From NCBI GenBank assembly GCA_003153505.1, contig PLZA01000057.1, positions 1 through 55,249 of the forward strand: a stretch of 55,249 bases of DNA, in the 5' to 3' direction. The notes under the pieces are model-generated. The model ran no database searches and had not been told where the DNA came from. It worked only from the letters and a program-made list of their open reading frames with translations. Source of the DNA: Candidatus Dormiibacterota bacterium. GTDB taxonomy: Bacteria; Chloroflexota; Dormibacteria; Aeolococcales; Aeolococcaceae. A program made the translations under genes and the position numbers. This document shows positions 1 to 8,947 of this stretch, one piece after another. Position 1 is the first letter of the stretch. Each line of letters begins with the position of its first letter.

Positions 1-318
1 GGGATGCTTGACGGCTTCGCAACGCGAAGGCATCCGACGAATGTCTGATGAAGGCTTCCGGCGTACTTCGCTTGAGGACCATCTGCGTCGGTCGTCGAGT
101 TCGGTAAGGTACGATCTGCAAACTGAGGCATCGGTTTTTGTGTCACAACTGCCTCCCTCCAAGAGCGGGCGCCACCGGCCACCCGCTCATCCGGACTGCC
201 TGGGTGGGATGTCCTAATGCGGTGGTGATCGTCGATCGCCATGACTTCATACCCATGAGCGAAATTGTCTCGACTACCAGTCGGAGCGGACGTTTGCATA
301 CCGCCCTACTGAACTGAG
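1..318. other. No supportable gene
   Basis: I see no reading frame with a recognisable family or a convincing ribosome binding site in these bases. Short open frames on both strands have unconvincing composition. The stretch probably holds the promoter of the zwf-like gene that follows. Confidence 0.5.
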
Positions 319-1716
319 ATGGCAAAGAGCGAATCGGCTGACAGGGTGTCGGACGCACTGGTGTTCTTTGGTGCCACCGGCGACCTGGCTTACCAGCAGA
401 TCTTCCCTGCCCTGTATGCACTGACCAAGCGAGGAGCACTGAACGTTCCGGTGGTTGGCGTCGCCCACTCAGGTTGGACCTTGGAGCAACTGCGAGCACG
501 AGCAAAGGACAGCCTCGCGCACGCCGATGGTGGCATCGACGACCGCCCTGCCTTCAATCGTCTCCTGGGCCGACTGCGATACGTCGATGGTGATTACAAG
601 AATCGAGACACGTTTGCAAGGCTGAAAGGTGTGCTCGCCGCAGCTTCGCGTTCAACTCACTACCTTGCCATCCCGCCGCTGCTCTTCGGAGATGTCATCA
701 CGCAACTCGGCGATTCGGGTTTGGCTACGAACGCGCGTGTCGTCGTCGAGAAGCCGTTCGGCCGCGATCTCGCCTCGGCGCGGCGCTTAGACCGTATCGC
801 CCACTCAGTGTTTCCTGAAGACGCTATCTTCCGTATCGACCATTTCCTTGGCAAGGGCGCGGTGGAAAATATCCTCTACTTTCGCTTCGCAAATTCATTC
901 CTCGAGCCGATCTGGAATCGCGACCATGTCGCCAGCGTGCAGATCACGCTCGCCGAGAGGTTTGGTGTACGGAGTCGCGGCGCCTTCTACGAGACCACCG
1001 GGTGTTTGCGTGACGTCGTCGAGAACCATCTCTTCCAGGTTGTCGCGCTACTCGCCATGGAGCCGCCGGCAAACATCAGTGCGGATTCTCAGCGCAACGA
1101 GAAGACCAAGGTGCTGCAGTCGATGCGGCAGCTGACGCCCGATGACATCGTGCGAGGGCAGTACACCGGCTATAGGCAGGAGCCAGGGGTGGCTGCGGCA
1201 TCGGACGTCGAGACCTACTGCGCGGTTCGGCTCTGCATCGACTCGTGGCGCTGGGATGGGGTGCCGTGGTATCTGCGCGCCGGCAAATGCATGGCCACAA
1301 CCGCCACCGAGGTCGTGGTCGAGTTCAAGCCGCCGGCGCAAAGACTCTTCAATGATTCGGCGCGAACCGCACGCCAGGCCAACTATCTTCGTCTCCGGTT
1401 GGAGCCCTCCCCGGCTATTGCGTTCGCTGCACGGGTGAAAGGCGGCGGGGAAGGCTTGATCGGTGAGCAGCGCGAGTTCTGCCTGACGGATGAACAACTC
1501 AACGACGAGGCGCCATACATACAGCTTTTGGGAGACGCCATGAGAGGTGATAACACGCTCTTCACTGGCGAGGCCGCTGTTGAGGCGGCATGGACAGCCG
1601 TCGATCCAGTCCTCAAGCGACATCCCTCCGCGCTTACCTACAAGCGCGGGAGTTGGGGACCGAAGGCCGCCGATCTGCTGGTTAAGCCGACGGGCGGTTG
1701 GCGTAGTCCAGGGTGA
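319..1716 (+). CDS. zwf: Glucose-6-phosphate 1-dehydrogenase
   Basis: Cytosolic enzyme that oxidises glucose 6-phosphate to 6-phosphogluconolactone with NAD(P)+, the entry step of the oxidative pentose phosphate pathway. Seen: dinucleotide-binding loop GATGDLA at residues 18-24, EKPFG near residue 144, and the substrate-binding/catalytic motif RIDHFLGK near residue 172 (the usual form is RIDHYLGK, so Y is replaced by F). At 465 residues it is slightly short of the usual 480-510. The ATG at 319 starts just ahead of the Rossmann strand and has only a weak ribosome binding site. The stop overlaps the start of the next gene by 4 bases (GTGA), so the two are probably co-translated. The usual neighbours (opcA, gnd, tal) are absent, so the pairing with a redox membrane enzyme is unusual. 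Confidence 0.95.
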   Translation: MAKSESADRVSDALVFFGATGDLAYQQIFPALYALTKRGALNVPVVGVAHSGWTLEQLRARAKDSLAHADGGIDDRPAFNRLLGRLRYVDGDYKNRDTFARLKGVLAAASRSTHYLAIPPLLFGDVITQLGDSGLATNARVVVEKPFGRDLASARRLDRIAHSVFPEDAIFRIDHFLGKGAVENILYFRFANSFLEPIWNRDHVASVQITLAERFGVRSRGAFYETTGCLRDVVENHLFQVVALLAMEPPANISADSQRNEKTKVLQSMRQLTPDDIVRGQYTGYRQEPGVAAASDVETYCAVRLCIDSWRWDGVPWYLRAGKCMATTATEVVVEFKPPAQRLFNDSARTARQANYLRLRLEPSPAIAFAARVKGGGEGLIGEQREFCLTDEQLNDEAPYIQLLGDAMRGDNTLFTGEAAVEAAWTAVDPVLKRHPSALTYKRGSWGPKAADLLVKPTGGWRSPG

Positions 1717-3506
1717 CACGCTCAGATAGTCGGAAGGAAGTACCGGGCCCTGCGCCGTCGAGCGTCTCTCCGGAGGCTGTTCGGAGTTTCCGAACGCAGT
1801 TGACGCGGGGCGAGAACGTCATCGACCCAGCGACGTTTGCGGGCTCCATTCCGCAGGTCCACGGCATCGCTCCCCGCGTCCGGATCGGGCACGGCAAGTG
1901 GTTCAACCTCCTTTGGTTGCTCCCGATCGGCTTCGTGATCCTCATCGTGGCCGTCGCCATCGCCCAGGGATTGCGCGGGGAGCCTGCCGTTCAGCGCTTC
2001 ATACAGCAATATCCAGGGACGATCGAACCGGCGGGCGACGACGCGACAATCGCCGGATTCCCCACCTGGGTGAGCTGGCAGCACTTCTTCAATCTGTTCT
2101 TCATGGTGTTCATCATTCGCTCCGGTATCCAGATCCTTTCCGACCACCCGCGGTTGTACTGGACGCGGCATTCCACGCCCGGGAAGGACTGGTTTCGCAT
2201 GCAAAAACCGGTTCCCGCCGACCCCCTCTGGACGGCGAAACAGGACTCGATCAGCCTTCCGGGACAGGTCGGTCTTCCCGGGCTTCGCCACTCCATAGGT
2301 CTCGCCCGCTGGTGGCATCTCGGTGTCGACGCGCTGTGGTTGCTCAACGGCGCGGTGTTCTACGTCCTGCTCTTCACCAGCGGCCGTTGGGAGCGGCTGG
2401 TGCCGACCAGCTGGGCCGTGTTCCCGAATGCGCTGTCAGTCCTGGTCCAGTACCTCTCGTTGCACTGGCCGACCGACAACGGTTGGACCGCGTACAACAG
2501 CCTCCAACAGATGGCGTACTTCATCACGGTCTTCGTTGCGGCCCCGCTCGCGCTGATCACCGGCTTGGGGATGTCGCCCGCACTCTCGACCCGTTTCAAG
2601 AGGATCAGCACGGTCTTTAGCATCCAGACGGCGCGCTCGCTACACTTCTTCGTGCTCGCGTGGTTTCTGTTCTTCATCGTCATCCACACCACGCTGGTGT
2701 TCACCACGGGGTTGCTCGTCAACCTCAACCACATCTACGCCGGCCGGACCGACGGGAGTTGGATCGGTTTCTGGGTGTTCTCCGCCTCGATGGTTGTTGT
2801 GGTGGTTGGATGGGTTGCCGCCACGCCATTCACGATCCGTCATCCTCGCGTGGTGCAGCGCGCCGGGCAGGCGATCATCGGACCGCTGCAGCACCTCTTC
2901 GAGCACGTCGATCCAAAGCCGGGGCAGTACAGCGAAAAAGACATCTCACCGTACTTCTGGCACAACGGCCAGTATCCCGAGTCCGATGAGTACAAGGCGC
3001 TCTACGACGGCAACTTCGCCGACTATCGTTTACAGATCAGCGGGTTGGTGGACAAGCCGGTGGATCTCGACCCGGCTCAGTTGCGGGGGCTGCCCCATCA
3101 CGAGCAGATCACCCAACACTTCTGCATCCAGGGATGGTCGGGGGTCGCCAAGTGGGGCGGTGTTTCCATGCAGATCATCGTCGATCTCGTCAAACCACGG
3201 CCCGAGGCGCGCTGGGTCGTCTTTTACTCGTTCGGCGACGGACCCGACAAGGGCATCTACTACGACGCCCATCCGATCGAACACATGAGTCACCATCTGA
3301 CGATGCTCGCGTACGAGATGAACGGCGAACCGCTGTCCTTCGGTCATGGCGCACCCCTTCGCCTCCGCAACGAAATTGAGCTCGGCTTCAAACAGGTGAA
3401 GTGGATCAAGGGCATCGAGTTTGTCGCCGACTACGCCGAGATCGGCGGTGGATACGGTGGCTACAACCAGGACCACGAATTCTTCGGCTACCGGCAGTCG
3501 ATCTAA
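1713..3506 (+). CDS. Cytochrome b561-like / sulfite-oxidase-type molybdopterin fusion protein
   Basis: A 597-residue fusion. The N-terminal half is a polytopic membrane domain with hydrophobic segments near residues 66-90, 125-145, 200-220, 270-290, 308-335 and 350-372. His residues inside or at the edge of helices (WQHFF, RWWHLG, SLHFF, VIHTT) resemble b-type heme ligands of cytochrome b561/DUF4405 proteins. The C-terminal third (about 410-597) is a sulfite-oxidase-family molybdopterin domain; Cys471 in HFCIQGWSG is the expected Mo ligand, and [11 protein letters not shown] and the GxPLRL-type segment follow. Known: MsrP/YedY-type enzymes use a separate heme membrane partner (MsrQ). Here both parts are in one chain, suggesting electron transfer between the quinone pool and a Mo-dependent reductase or oxidase. 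No Tat signal is visible, so the side of the membrane is uncertain. The GTG start overlaps the zwf stop. Substrate unknown. Confidence 0.85.
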   Translation: MTRSDSRKEVPGPAPSSVSPEAVRSFRTQLTRGENVIDPATFAGSIPQVHGIAPRVRIGHGKWFNLLWLLPIGFVILIVAVAIAQGLRGEPAVQRFIQQYPGTIEPAGDDATIAGFPTWVSWQHFFNLFFMVFIIRSGIQILSDHPRLYWTRHSTPGKDWFRMQKPVPADPLWTAKQDSISLPGQVGLPGLRHSIGLARWWHLGVDALWLLNGAVFYVLLFTSGRWERLVPTSWAVFPNALSVLVQYLSLHWPTDNGWTAYNSLQQMAYFITVFVAAPLALITGLGMSPALSTRFKRISTVFSIQTARSLHFFVLAWFLFFIVIHTTLVFTTGLLVNLNHIYAGRTDGSWIGFWVFSASMVVVVVGWVAATPFTIRHPRVVQRAGQAIIGPLQHLFEHVDPKPGQYSEKDISPYFWHNGQYPESDEYKALYDGNFADYRLQISGLVDKPVDLDPAQLRGLPHHEQITQHFCIQGWSGVAKWGGVSMQIIVDLVKPRPEARWVVFYSFGDGPDKGIYYDAHPIEHMSHHLTMLAYEMNGEPLSFGHGAPLRLRNEIELGFKQVKWIKGIEFVADYAEIGGGYGGYNQDHEFFGYRQSI

Positions 3507-3519
3507 CCGGGGCCGCGAG

Positions 3520-3875
3520 TCAATCGCCCGGCGGTGGTGACGTGGCCCTGGCGACGAACCGCTCCAGGGCAGCCGGTCGGACCGTCTCGACGCTCCTACC
3601 TTGACGGTGGCAAGCTGACCGGTGAGGGCGAGCCGGTAGAGGGTTCGGCGGCTCACGTTGAGCGCGTCGGCTGCCTCGGTCACGGTCAGAAACCCTCGGG
3701 GCTCTTGGAGGCGCTGGGCCAATACCGGGCCAATATCTCTGGCCAGGTACGGCGTCACGTGGCGCTTCCTGGCCGCTCCCTCGAGTTCGGACGGCGCTTC
3801 TTCCGATCGTTTTGAGGAAGCTAAGGAGGGTTCGATTTCCTTTCTCGGCACTCGATTTCGTTGGAGTGGAGCCAA
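3520..3875 (-). pseudogene. Excisionase-like helix-turn-helix protein, frameshifted
   Basis: On the minus strand, LTVTEAADALNVSRRTLY followed by LALTGQLATVKVG is a typical MerR/excisionase winged-helix DNA-binding core. Near 3597 the frame breaks. The expected end of such a domain (RPAALERFVARAT, then a stop at 3520) continues in another frame, so one small indel disrupts the gene. The N-terminal part lies inside the 147-bp repeat described next. Known: such small proteins work as recombination directionality factors or simple regulators in integrative elements. An integrase remnant lies just upstream on the same strand. Sequencing error cannot be excluded as the cause of the frameshift. Confidence 0.6.
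3704..3850 (+). repeat. 147-bp direct repeat, copy 1, ending in a tRNA 3' end
   Basis: Starts with CTTGGAGGCGCTGGGCCAAT and ends with a T-arm (GAGGG, loop TTCGATT) plus an acceptor-like strand ending in CTCGGCA. The second copy, at 6559-6705, has the same length. The tRNA identity cannot be fixed from the T-arm and acceptor alone; the acceptor would suit a GCCGAG-starting tRNA such as some tRNA-Leu. This copy is slightly decayed in the T-stem. It looks like an attachment-site duplication: the tRNA tail points to the right, and an integrase remnant converges on it from the right. Confidence 0.75.
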
Positions 3876-4158
3876 TTTCGATTTCGCTGGGCCAATAGCT
3901 CCTCCGAGAGGACACGCAAGCGCGGTCCGTAGCGGGCGTCGATCGCGTCAACCAGAGCCTCCGTGCTGGCATGGGTGACATGGGCGTAGAGGCGGAGTGT
4001 CGTGGCCACCCTGGCATGGCCAAGCATCGCTGCCACCACGTGCGGCGGCTGGCCGTCCTCGAGCGCGAGGGTGGCCGCGGCATGGCGCAGGGGGTGGAAC
4101 GAGACCGGCCGTATCCGGGCCCCCGTCCGCATCGGCACGCATCGCCGCGAGAACAGGG
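3821..4158 (-). pseudogene. C-terminal remnant of a tyrosine recombinase (integrase)
   Basis: The minus-strand frame contains FHPLRHAAAT (the HxxR box), then MLGHARVATTLRLYAHVTHA, holding the second conserved His and the catalytic Tyr, followed by an ordinary C-terminal helix. These are the last roughly 95 residues of a phage-type integrase. The N-terminal DNA-binding domains and the first catalytic Arg are missing; the frame instead joins an aldo/keto reductase start at about 4158. The stop at 3821 lies in the tRNA-like end, the classic position of an integrase next to its attachment site. It cannot be active as it stands. Confidence 0.8.
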
Positions 4159-4311
4159 TGTCATGCCGAGATCGACCGCGCGATGGATCAGGGCGATCGA
4201 CGTGGCGTCGTCGCGCGGGGGCTCCAGGTCGTCGCCCCCGGTCATTCCCATGCAGCCGAGCCCGATGACGCCGACTTCGGGGCCGTTGCTTCCGAGCGTG
4301 GTTGTTCGCAT
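4159..4311 (-). pseudogene. N-terminal remnant of an aldo/keto reductase
   Basis: About 51 residues starting MRTTTLGSNGPEVGVIGLGC match the first strand and loop of the aldo/keto reductase barrel (the 'lGxxGlxVsxiGLGcmGms' pattern), with LIHRAVDLGMT matching the following helix. The catalytic Asp/Tyr/Lys/His residues would lie further on and are absent. The open frame runs out of phase into the integrase remnant, so the gene was cut by a deletion or insertion. A good start and upstream region remain. Confidence 0.75.
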
Positions 4312-4499
4312 GAGTCATCTCTCCCGGTAACGAAAACCTCCCGCTGACACTACGGGGCACGCGCGCCCGGCGGTGTTCTCGGGTCGCCGCGGGCTCTCAC
4401 CGATTGATATCCACAAATGTTCGATAGACTGGCCTTGCGAGCCCCTGGTACATTCGCCGCGCAGCGGCTTCAACCAATACCCAACAGGAAGGAAGAAAC

Positions 4500-5678
4500 A
4501 TGTTCAGGATCGCTTCCACGGAATCGAGAGTCCGGTCGCTGCTGCACCCGATGTTCCGGGCCACACCAGGGACCAAGGTTGCGGTGTTGGGCATGGTCGG
4601 CGCGCTGCTCGCGTTGACCGCGGTCACTGCCGATGCCGCCGGCCCCAAATGGACCGTGGTCAGCTCGCCGAACAAGGGCAACCCGTCGACGCTCTCCGGG
4701 GTCAGCTGCATCAGCCCCACCCTGTGCATTGCCGTCGGCGACTCCGGGTTGCAGGGCTCCGAGAAGACGCTCAGCGAGAAGTGGAACGGCACTAAGCTCA
4801 CCGTGGTCCCGTCGCCGCCCACGACGGGCAGCGAAGTCATCGAGCTCAACGGCATCAGCTGCGTCTCCGCTTCCTTCTGCATCGCAGTAGGGCGCCAGTT
4901 CAAATCCGGCGGCGACGTGATCCTCTCCGAGAAGTGGAACGGGTCCACGTGGAGCCTCTTGACATCGCCGACAATCGGACCTGACGCCTCCCTTGACCTC
5001 AATAGCGTGAGTTGTAAGACCAGCACGTTTTGCATGGCGGTCGGCTGGTTTGTCGGTGAGCCCGCAGAGGCTTTCGCCATGAAGTGGAACGGCAGCTCGT
5101 GGGCGACCGAAGCCGTCCCCGACGACAGCAACACCGACGACAACATCCTCAAAAGCGTCAGCTGCCCCACCACCACGTTGTGCATCGCGGTTGGCACCGG
5201 CGCGTCGGGTCAGCTGATCGACAAGTGGAATGGCACCACGTGGAGCATCGTGAGCAATACCGCCAACTTCGCCCTCTTCGGCGTCCGCTGCCGGAGTACG
5301 ACCTTCTGCATGGCCGTGGGCGCGAAGGAGGGCATGGGTACGAACGTGGTCACCCTGGCGGAGAAGTTCAATGGCACGACCTGGAGCGTGCTGACGAGTC
5401 CCAACGTCAGCGGCAGCCCCGCCGACTTTCTCCTGTCCGTGAGTTGCACCGGCACCACGTTCTGCATGGCCGCCGGCCAGGACCAGGGCTCCGGAACGAC
5501 AGAGAAGACGCTCACCGAGCAGTGGAACGGCACGAAGTGGTCCGTCGTGACGTCGCCCAATACCAGCAGCTCGCTGAATATCATCAACTCGGTCAGCTGC
5601 ACGACAGCCACTGGCGGCAATTTCTGCCTGGCCGTCGGCCAGGCGGCAGAACTGACCCTGGTGGAGAAGTACTCCTGA
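4500..5678 (+). CDS. Secreted protein of seven FC(M/I)AVG/WNGTxW repeats
   Basis: A 392-residue protein with ribosome binding site AGGAAGG ahead of the ATG. Residues 27-48 form a hydrophobic signal or anchor segment ending in ADAAG. The rest is seven tandem units of about 45-50 residues, each with a Cys pair in SVSC...(F/L)C(I/M)AVG followed by (L)xExWNGTxWSVxxSPN. The regular Cys pairs suggest one disulfide per unit. The W-rich, BNR-like spacing suggests a beta-propeller-type or solenoid surface domain. Proteins of this pattern are frequent in actinomycetes but have no established function. The gene stands alone between scars and has no obvious partner. Function unknown. Confidence 0.85.
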   Translation: MFRIASTESRVRSLLHPMFRATPGTKVAVLGMVGALLALTAVTADAAGPKWTVVSSPNKGNPSTLSGVSCISPTLCIAVGDSGLQGSEKTLSEKWNGTKLTVVPSPPTTGSEVIELNGISCVSASFCIAVGRQFKSGGDVILSEKWNGSTWSLLTSPTIGPDASLDLNSVSCKTSTFCMAVGWFVGEPAEAFAMKWNGSSWATEAVPDDSNTDDNILKSVSCPTTTLCIAVGTGASGQLIDKWNGTTWSIVSNTANFALFGVRCRSTTFCMAVGAKEGMGTNVVTLAEKFNGTTWSVLTSPNVSGSPADFLLSVSCTGTTFCMAAGQDQGSGTTEKTLTEQWNGTKWSVVTSPNTSSSLNIINSVSCTTATGGNFCLAVGQAAELTLVEKYS

Positions 5679-5892
5679 CCGACGAGCGGCAGCCATATAC
5701 TCCCGAATGATCCTTGGCGTGGTCGCTGAATTGATGAATGCATGCTCTGAGCGGATCGGTGACGTGGCGTTCCAGCGGCTCGAGAAATCCTGCTTCTGTC
5801 CACTCGTGGTGGGTAGTGGTGCTCGCCTTTTCAGCTACCGCCTCGTCGCCGGAGGTGGTCGGGCTTAGCATCTCGACGTCTCCGTCACGCAT

Positions 5893-6345
5893 CTAAGTCA
5901 ATTCCAATGCGAGCACCGACACGGAGGCGCTGGTGTGCTGATTGAGGTAACTCACGGTGCGCTTCAATTCATCCGTGATGGAATCCACCGCGATCACCAG
6001 CTGGAAGGCGCCTGCTTGCAGGCGCGCCGTAACTGCCTCCTCGAACGCAACCGGATCGAAGTCGACCGGCGCACCCAGGGCGGCCGCCTCCGCCCCGGCG
6101 GTGAGGGAGACGCCGACGCGGGCTGATAGCCGAACTGAGCTTGCCGAACGTGACTCGCCAAAGCCCGCTCGCATACGCGAGCAGCTGGCCGATGACGTGG
6201 CGGCGGATCTCGGGGTTCGCCCTGAGCTTGCACTCGATGAGGCGGATCGTGCCGCCCAAGCTGATCGCAAGGACATCGACGGGTCCCGTCTGAGGAATCC
6301 GGAGCTCGCGGGCGATGAGTAGCGGACTACCGTCGCCGCCGGGAA
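5893..6345 (-). pseudogene. PD-(D/E)XK-type nuclease-like protein, frameshifted
   Basis: The minus strand reads ...PQTGPVDVLAISLGG then TIRLIECKLRANPEIRRHVI, then GQLLAYASGLWR. The D...ECK arrangement (Asp, then E-x-K after a strand) followed by a helix with Q..AYA is the core of PD-(D/E)XK nucleases. Close to position 6150 the frame changes, and the C-terminal part continues as FDPVAFEEAVTARLQAGAFQ up to the stop at 5893. The 5' end is also unclear, so both a frameshift and truncation are likely. Known relatives are restriction or repair-type nucleases of uncertain target. It lies inside the 2.9-kb segment between the two 147-bp repeats. Confidence 0.6.
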
Positions 6346-6558
6346 GGAGTTCCGGTGACTCTTACAGGAGCGCCTGGAGCGCATCCTCGTTTGCAAACGA
6401 CGTGTCGGGCGGCGAGTGCCACGATTCGCCCGGTTTGCGAAGGAGCATGATTCAGAAGGGCCATAGCGTAAGCACTCGCACGCGTTACTCCCGCCCCTCA
6501 TCTGTGCTTCTGTGAGAACGGCACGCTCTCACCTAGAATCGCGGTTTCCCTCATGGCG

Positions 6559-6705
6559 CTTGGAGGCGCTGGGCCAATACCGGGCCAATATCTCCGGCCA
6601 GCTACGGCATCGTGTGGCGCTTCATGGCCGCTTGTTCGGGTTCGAACGGCGCTTCATTCGATCGTTTTGAGCACGCTTAGGAGGGTTCGATTCCCTTCCT
6701 CGGCA
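6559..6705 (+). repeat. 147-bp direct repeat, copy 2, ending in a tRNA 3' end
   Basis: Same length as copy 1 (3704-3850). The T-arm here is perfect (GAGGG TTCGATT CCCTT), followed by CCTCGGCA. Copy 1 encodes the first part of the excisionase-like protein; this copy carries the same stretch with a stop, and its left flank has no helix-turn-helix sequence, so the homology begins sharply at CTTGGAGG. The pair delimits a 2.85-kb segment (3851-6705). Confidence 0.8.
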
Positions 6706-6729
6706 CTCTCCTGATCTCGCCTGGGGGAC

Positions 6730-6756
6730 GGTGACGCGGGCGGACCCCGCGTCACC
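6730..6756 (-). terminator. Strong stem-loop after the NHL gene
   Basis: GGTGACGCGGG and CCCGCGTCACC form an 11-bp perfect stem with a 5-base loop, just 9 bases beyond the stop codon of the minus-strand NHL-repeat gene. No T-run follows, so it may be a rho-assisted or mRNA-stabilising hairpin rather than a classic terminator. Confidence 0.5.
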
Positions 6757-6764
6757 GATTCTGA

Positions 6765-8729
6765 TTACGAGACGGTGAGTGTGTACACGAGGATCCGGTC
6801 GTTGTACGTGTCGGCGATGTAGAGCTTGCCGTTGGGCCCGAAGGCCACGTTCTCAGGGTCCAGCAAGGACTTCGGACCGCCACCGGTAACATCGCTGCCG
6901 TTGATGATCGCCGCGACCGTCCCGTCAGACTCGTTGAGAACGACCACGCGGTCATTCGTCCGGTCCGCAACCGCGAGCAGCCCAGCGCCGTTCGAAGCGA
7001 CCCCGTACGGCTTGTTGAAACCGGCCGTGAACGTCGCGACCTGGGAGACAACGCTACCGTTGCTCACCTTGAGCTCGACGACACGGTTGTTCAGGCTGTC
7101 GGCGACGAAAAGGTTGCCTGTTGTGGGGTCGACGGCCACACCGGCCGGCGTCGAGAACTGACCGGTGCCAGAACCCTTGGTGCCGTAGGCGGCCACCGCG
7201 GCCCTGGTCGACACCTTCCATGATTCCACGCGGTTGTTCTTCGTGTCAGCGATCCAGGCGTAGCCACCGCCGATGGCGATCGAGTACGGATAGTTGTCGT
7301 CACCGAGTGCCGTTCCCACAGCCCCGAACTTCGCGAGCCCGGTGCAGCCGCTGGCGGTTGGTTGCAGGACCTGGAGGTCGCTCTGCTTAGTGTCGGCGAT
7401 CCAGTAGTTGCCTGTGGCCGGATCGACGGCGACCCCGCGCGGCCAGTTGAAGTCACCGGTGCTCGTGAAACCACGCTGGCCGCACGTGTTGATTATGTGA
7501 CCAGACGCGTTGAACACGACGACTCGCTGATTGACCGTGTCCATCGCGATCACATCCCCCGACGAGTCGAAGGCGATGCCGCGCACTTGATTGAACACCG
7601 ACGTGTCCGTGTCCCCAGGCGGAACGATCGGGTTCGGGACGGTCTGGTTGTAGGTGTAGCTACTGGAGGTGCGCGTGAACTCAACGAGGCGATTGCCCCA
7701 GAGGTCGGCGCCCCAAACGTTGCCATGGCTGTCGACGGCCACACGGCGAAGCTGGGTAAACGTGCCCGTCTGTGAGTCAGTGCCTGGAGACCCGAAATCC
7801 GCTACGAAGGTTCCTGTCGGAGTGAACTCCTGGATGCAGTCGTCGTTGGAGTCAGCGATGTAGATGGCCTCGCCCGGCTTGCCTTTGTTGATGAAGGGAT
7901 CCGTGCCGATGGCGACGCCGTAGGGGTTCTTGAAGGTTCCGCCGGCGTTCCCGCTGCACACGCCGGTCGTTGCTTTCTTTCCCTTGGTCCCCCAGGTTCG
8001 CACGCAGGTGCCGCTAGAGTTGAACTCGAGGACGTTGTTGCTTTCGTAGTTAGCTACATAGACGTTTCCCGATGCGTCGGCTGCCGCGTCGCGCATCCGG
8101 TTGAGTGTGCAGGCGCCCTGTGAAGAGATGGTCCGTACAACCGCACCCGCGGTGCTGAAGACGACGATCTGGCTTTTGGTGCCGTTGGCAACATAGACAA
8201 GTTGCCCTGCTGGCGTGGTGCTCACAGTGACGCCGATGGGTGCTCCGCCGCCGGGCAACTTGAAGGGCTTGATCATGCACTTGCCGGTCGTGCCGCTCAG
8301 CTTCATGACGCGGCCGTTGCCGTTGTCAGCGACGTACACGTTACCGGCCGAGTCGACCCCGACGTCACGGGGCTGCTCGAACTGAGGGAAGGTCGCCGGA
8401 TTCGCACCGCAGGCTGCGCCGCTCCCTTCCGATCCAACACGCCACACGAGCGCGCCAGTCGGCGTGTACTCAGCAACCTGGTTGTTGCCGGTGTCGGCGA
8501 TAACGAGGTTGCCGTTGGGCGCGATCTCCATGCCCGACGGATACATCGCTGCGTGTCCAGGGCCGCCCATGGTGGTCGAGTACGCGGCAGTCACCGTGGG
8601 GTCGGGCGCCGGCGCCGCGCTGACGGGCAGCGTCGCGATCAAGCCCGGGATGACAATGGCCACGCCGAGCACCATCCCCGTGCGCGAGCCCAGTCCAAAT
8701 CTGTGTCCAGACGGCCTTCCCTGAATCAT
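6765..8729 (-). CDS. Secreted NHL-repeat beta-propeller protein A
   Basis: About 654 residues. I chose the ATG at 8729 because GAGGGGG lies 5 bases before it; a GTG at 8747 lacks such a site. A signal peptide is visible (hydrophobic stretch MVLGVAIVIPGLIATLPVSA, residues ~19-38, with an Ala-rich end). The rest consists of many NHL units with the pattern G-x-(V/I)AVD..GN-(V/I)-(Y/W)-(V/I)AD..N-(N/D)R-V, for example near VYVADNGNGRVMKL and LFVADSLNNRVVEL. NHL repeats form six-bladed propellers, so roughly 12 units suggest two propellers. Known propellers of this type bind ligands or act as lyases or scaffolds; no catalytic residues can be assigned. It diverges from the next NHL gene. Confidence 0.85.
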   Translation of the reverse strand: MIQGRPSGHRFGLGSRTGMVLGVAIVIPGLIATLPVSAAPAPDPTVTAAYSTTMGGPGHAAMYPSGMEIAPNGNLVIADTGNNQVAEYTPTGALVWRVGSEGSGAACGANPATFPQFEQPRDVGVDSAGNVYVADNGNGRVMKLSGTTGKCMIKPFKLPGGGAPIGVTVSTTPAGQLVYVANGTKSQIVVFSTAGAVVRTISSQGACTLNRMRDAAADASGNVYVANYESNNVLEFNSSGTCVRTWGTKGKKATTGVCSGNAGGTFKNPYGVAIGTDPFINKGKPGEAIYIADSNDDCIQEFTPTGTFVADFGSPGTDSQTGTFTQLRRVAVDSHGNVWGADLWGNRLVEFTRTSSSYTYNQTVPNPIVPPGDTDTSVFNQVRGIAFDSSGDVIAMDTVNQRVVVFNASGHIINTCGQRGFTSTGDFNWPRGVAVDPATGNYWIADTKQSDLQVLQPTASGCTGLAKFGAVGTALGDDNYPYSIAIGGGYAWIADTKNNRVESWKVSTRAAVAAYGTKGSGTGQFSTPAGVAVDPTTGNLFVADSLNNRVVELKVSNGSVVSQVATFTAGFNKPYGVASNGAGLLAVADRTNDRVVVLNESDGTVAAIINGSDVTGGGPKSLLDPENVAFGPNGKLYIADTYNDRILVYTLTVS

Positions 8730-8947
8730 CTGACCCCCTCGAGTCACGGCTCATGTCCAGCTGATTCTCCCCGGTGAGGGATGGTATCAGCCAGACGGTA
8801 TTCGCCGCAACGCATCGCATCCTCACGTCGATCGGCAGCGCGCAACACTGACGAGGATCCGCTATCATCCATTGAAGCGGCGCCTGCCACGTGGCACGAA
8901 ACCGTAGGGGAGACCCGGACGCGATCCAGATCAAGGGGGTGGTTCCT

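Noticed and set aside
3821..4158. Active integrase for this region
   Set aside because: Only the last third of the catalytic domain remains, and the frame is fused to an unrelated reductase start.
4470..5696. 408-codon antisense frame opposite the seven-repeat secreted protein
   Set aside because: Its apparent repeats mirror the repeats of the plus-strand gene. The plus-strand gene has a ribosome site and a signal peptide.
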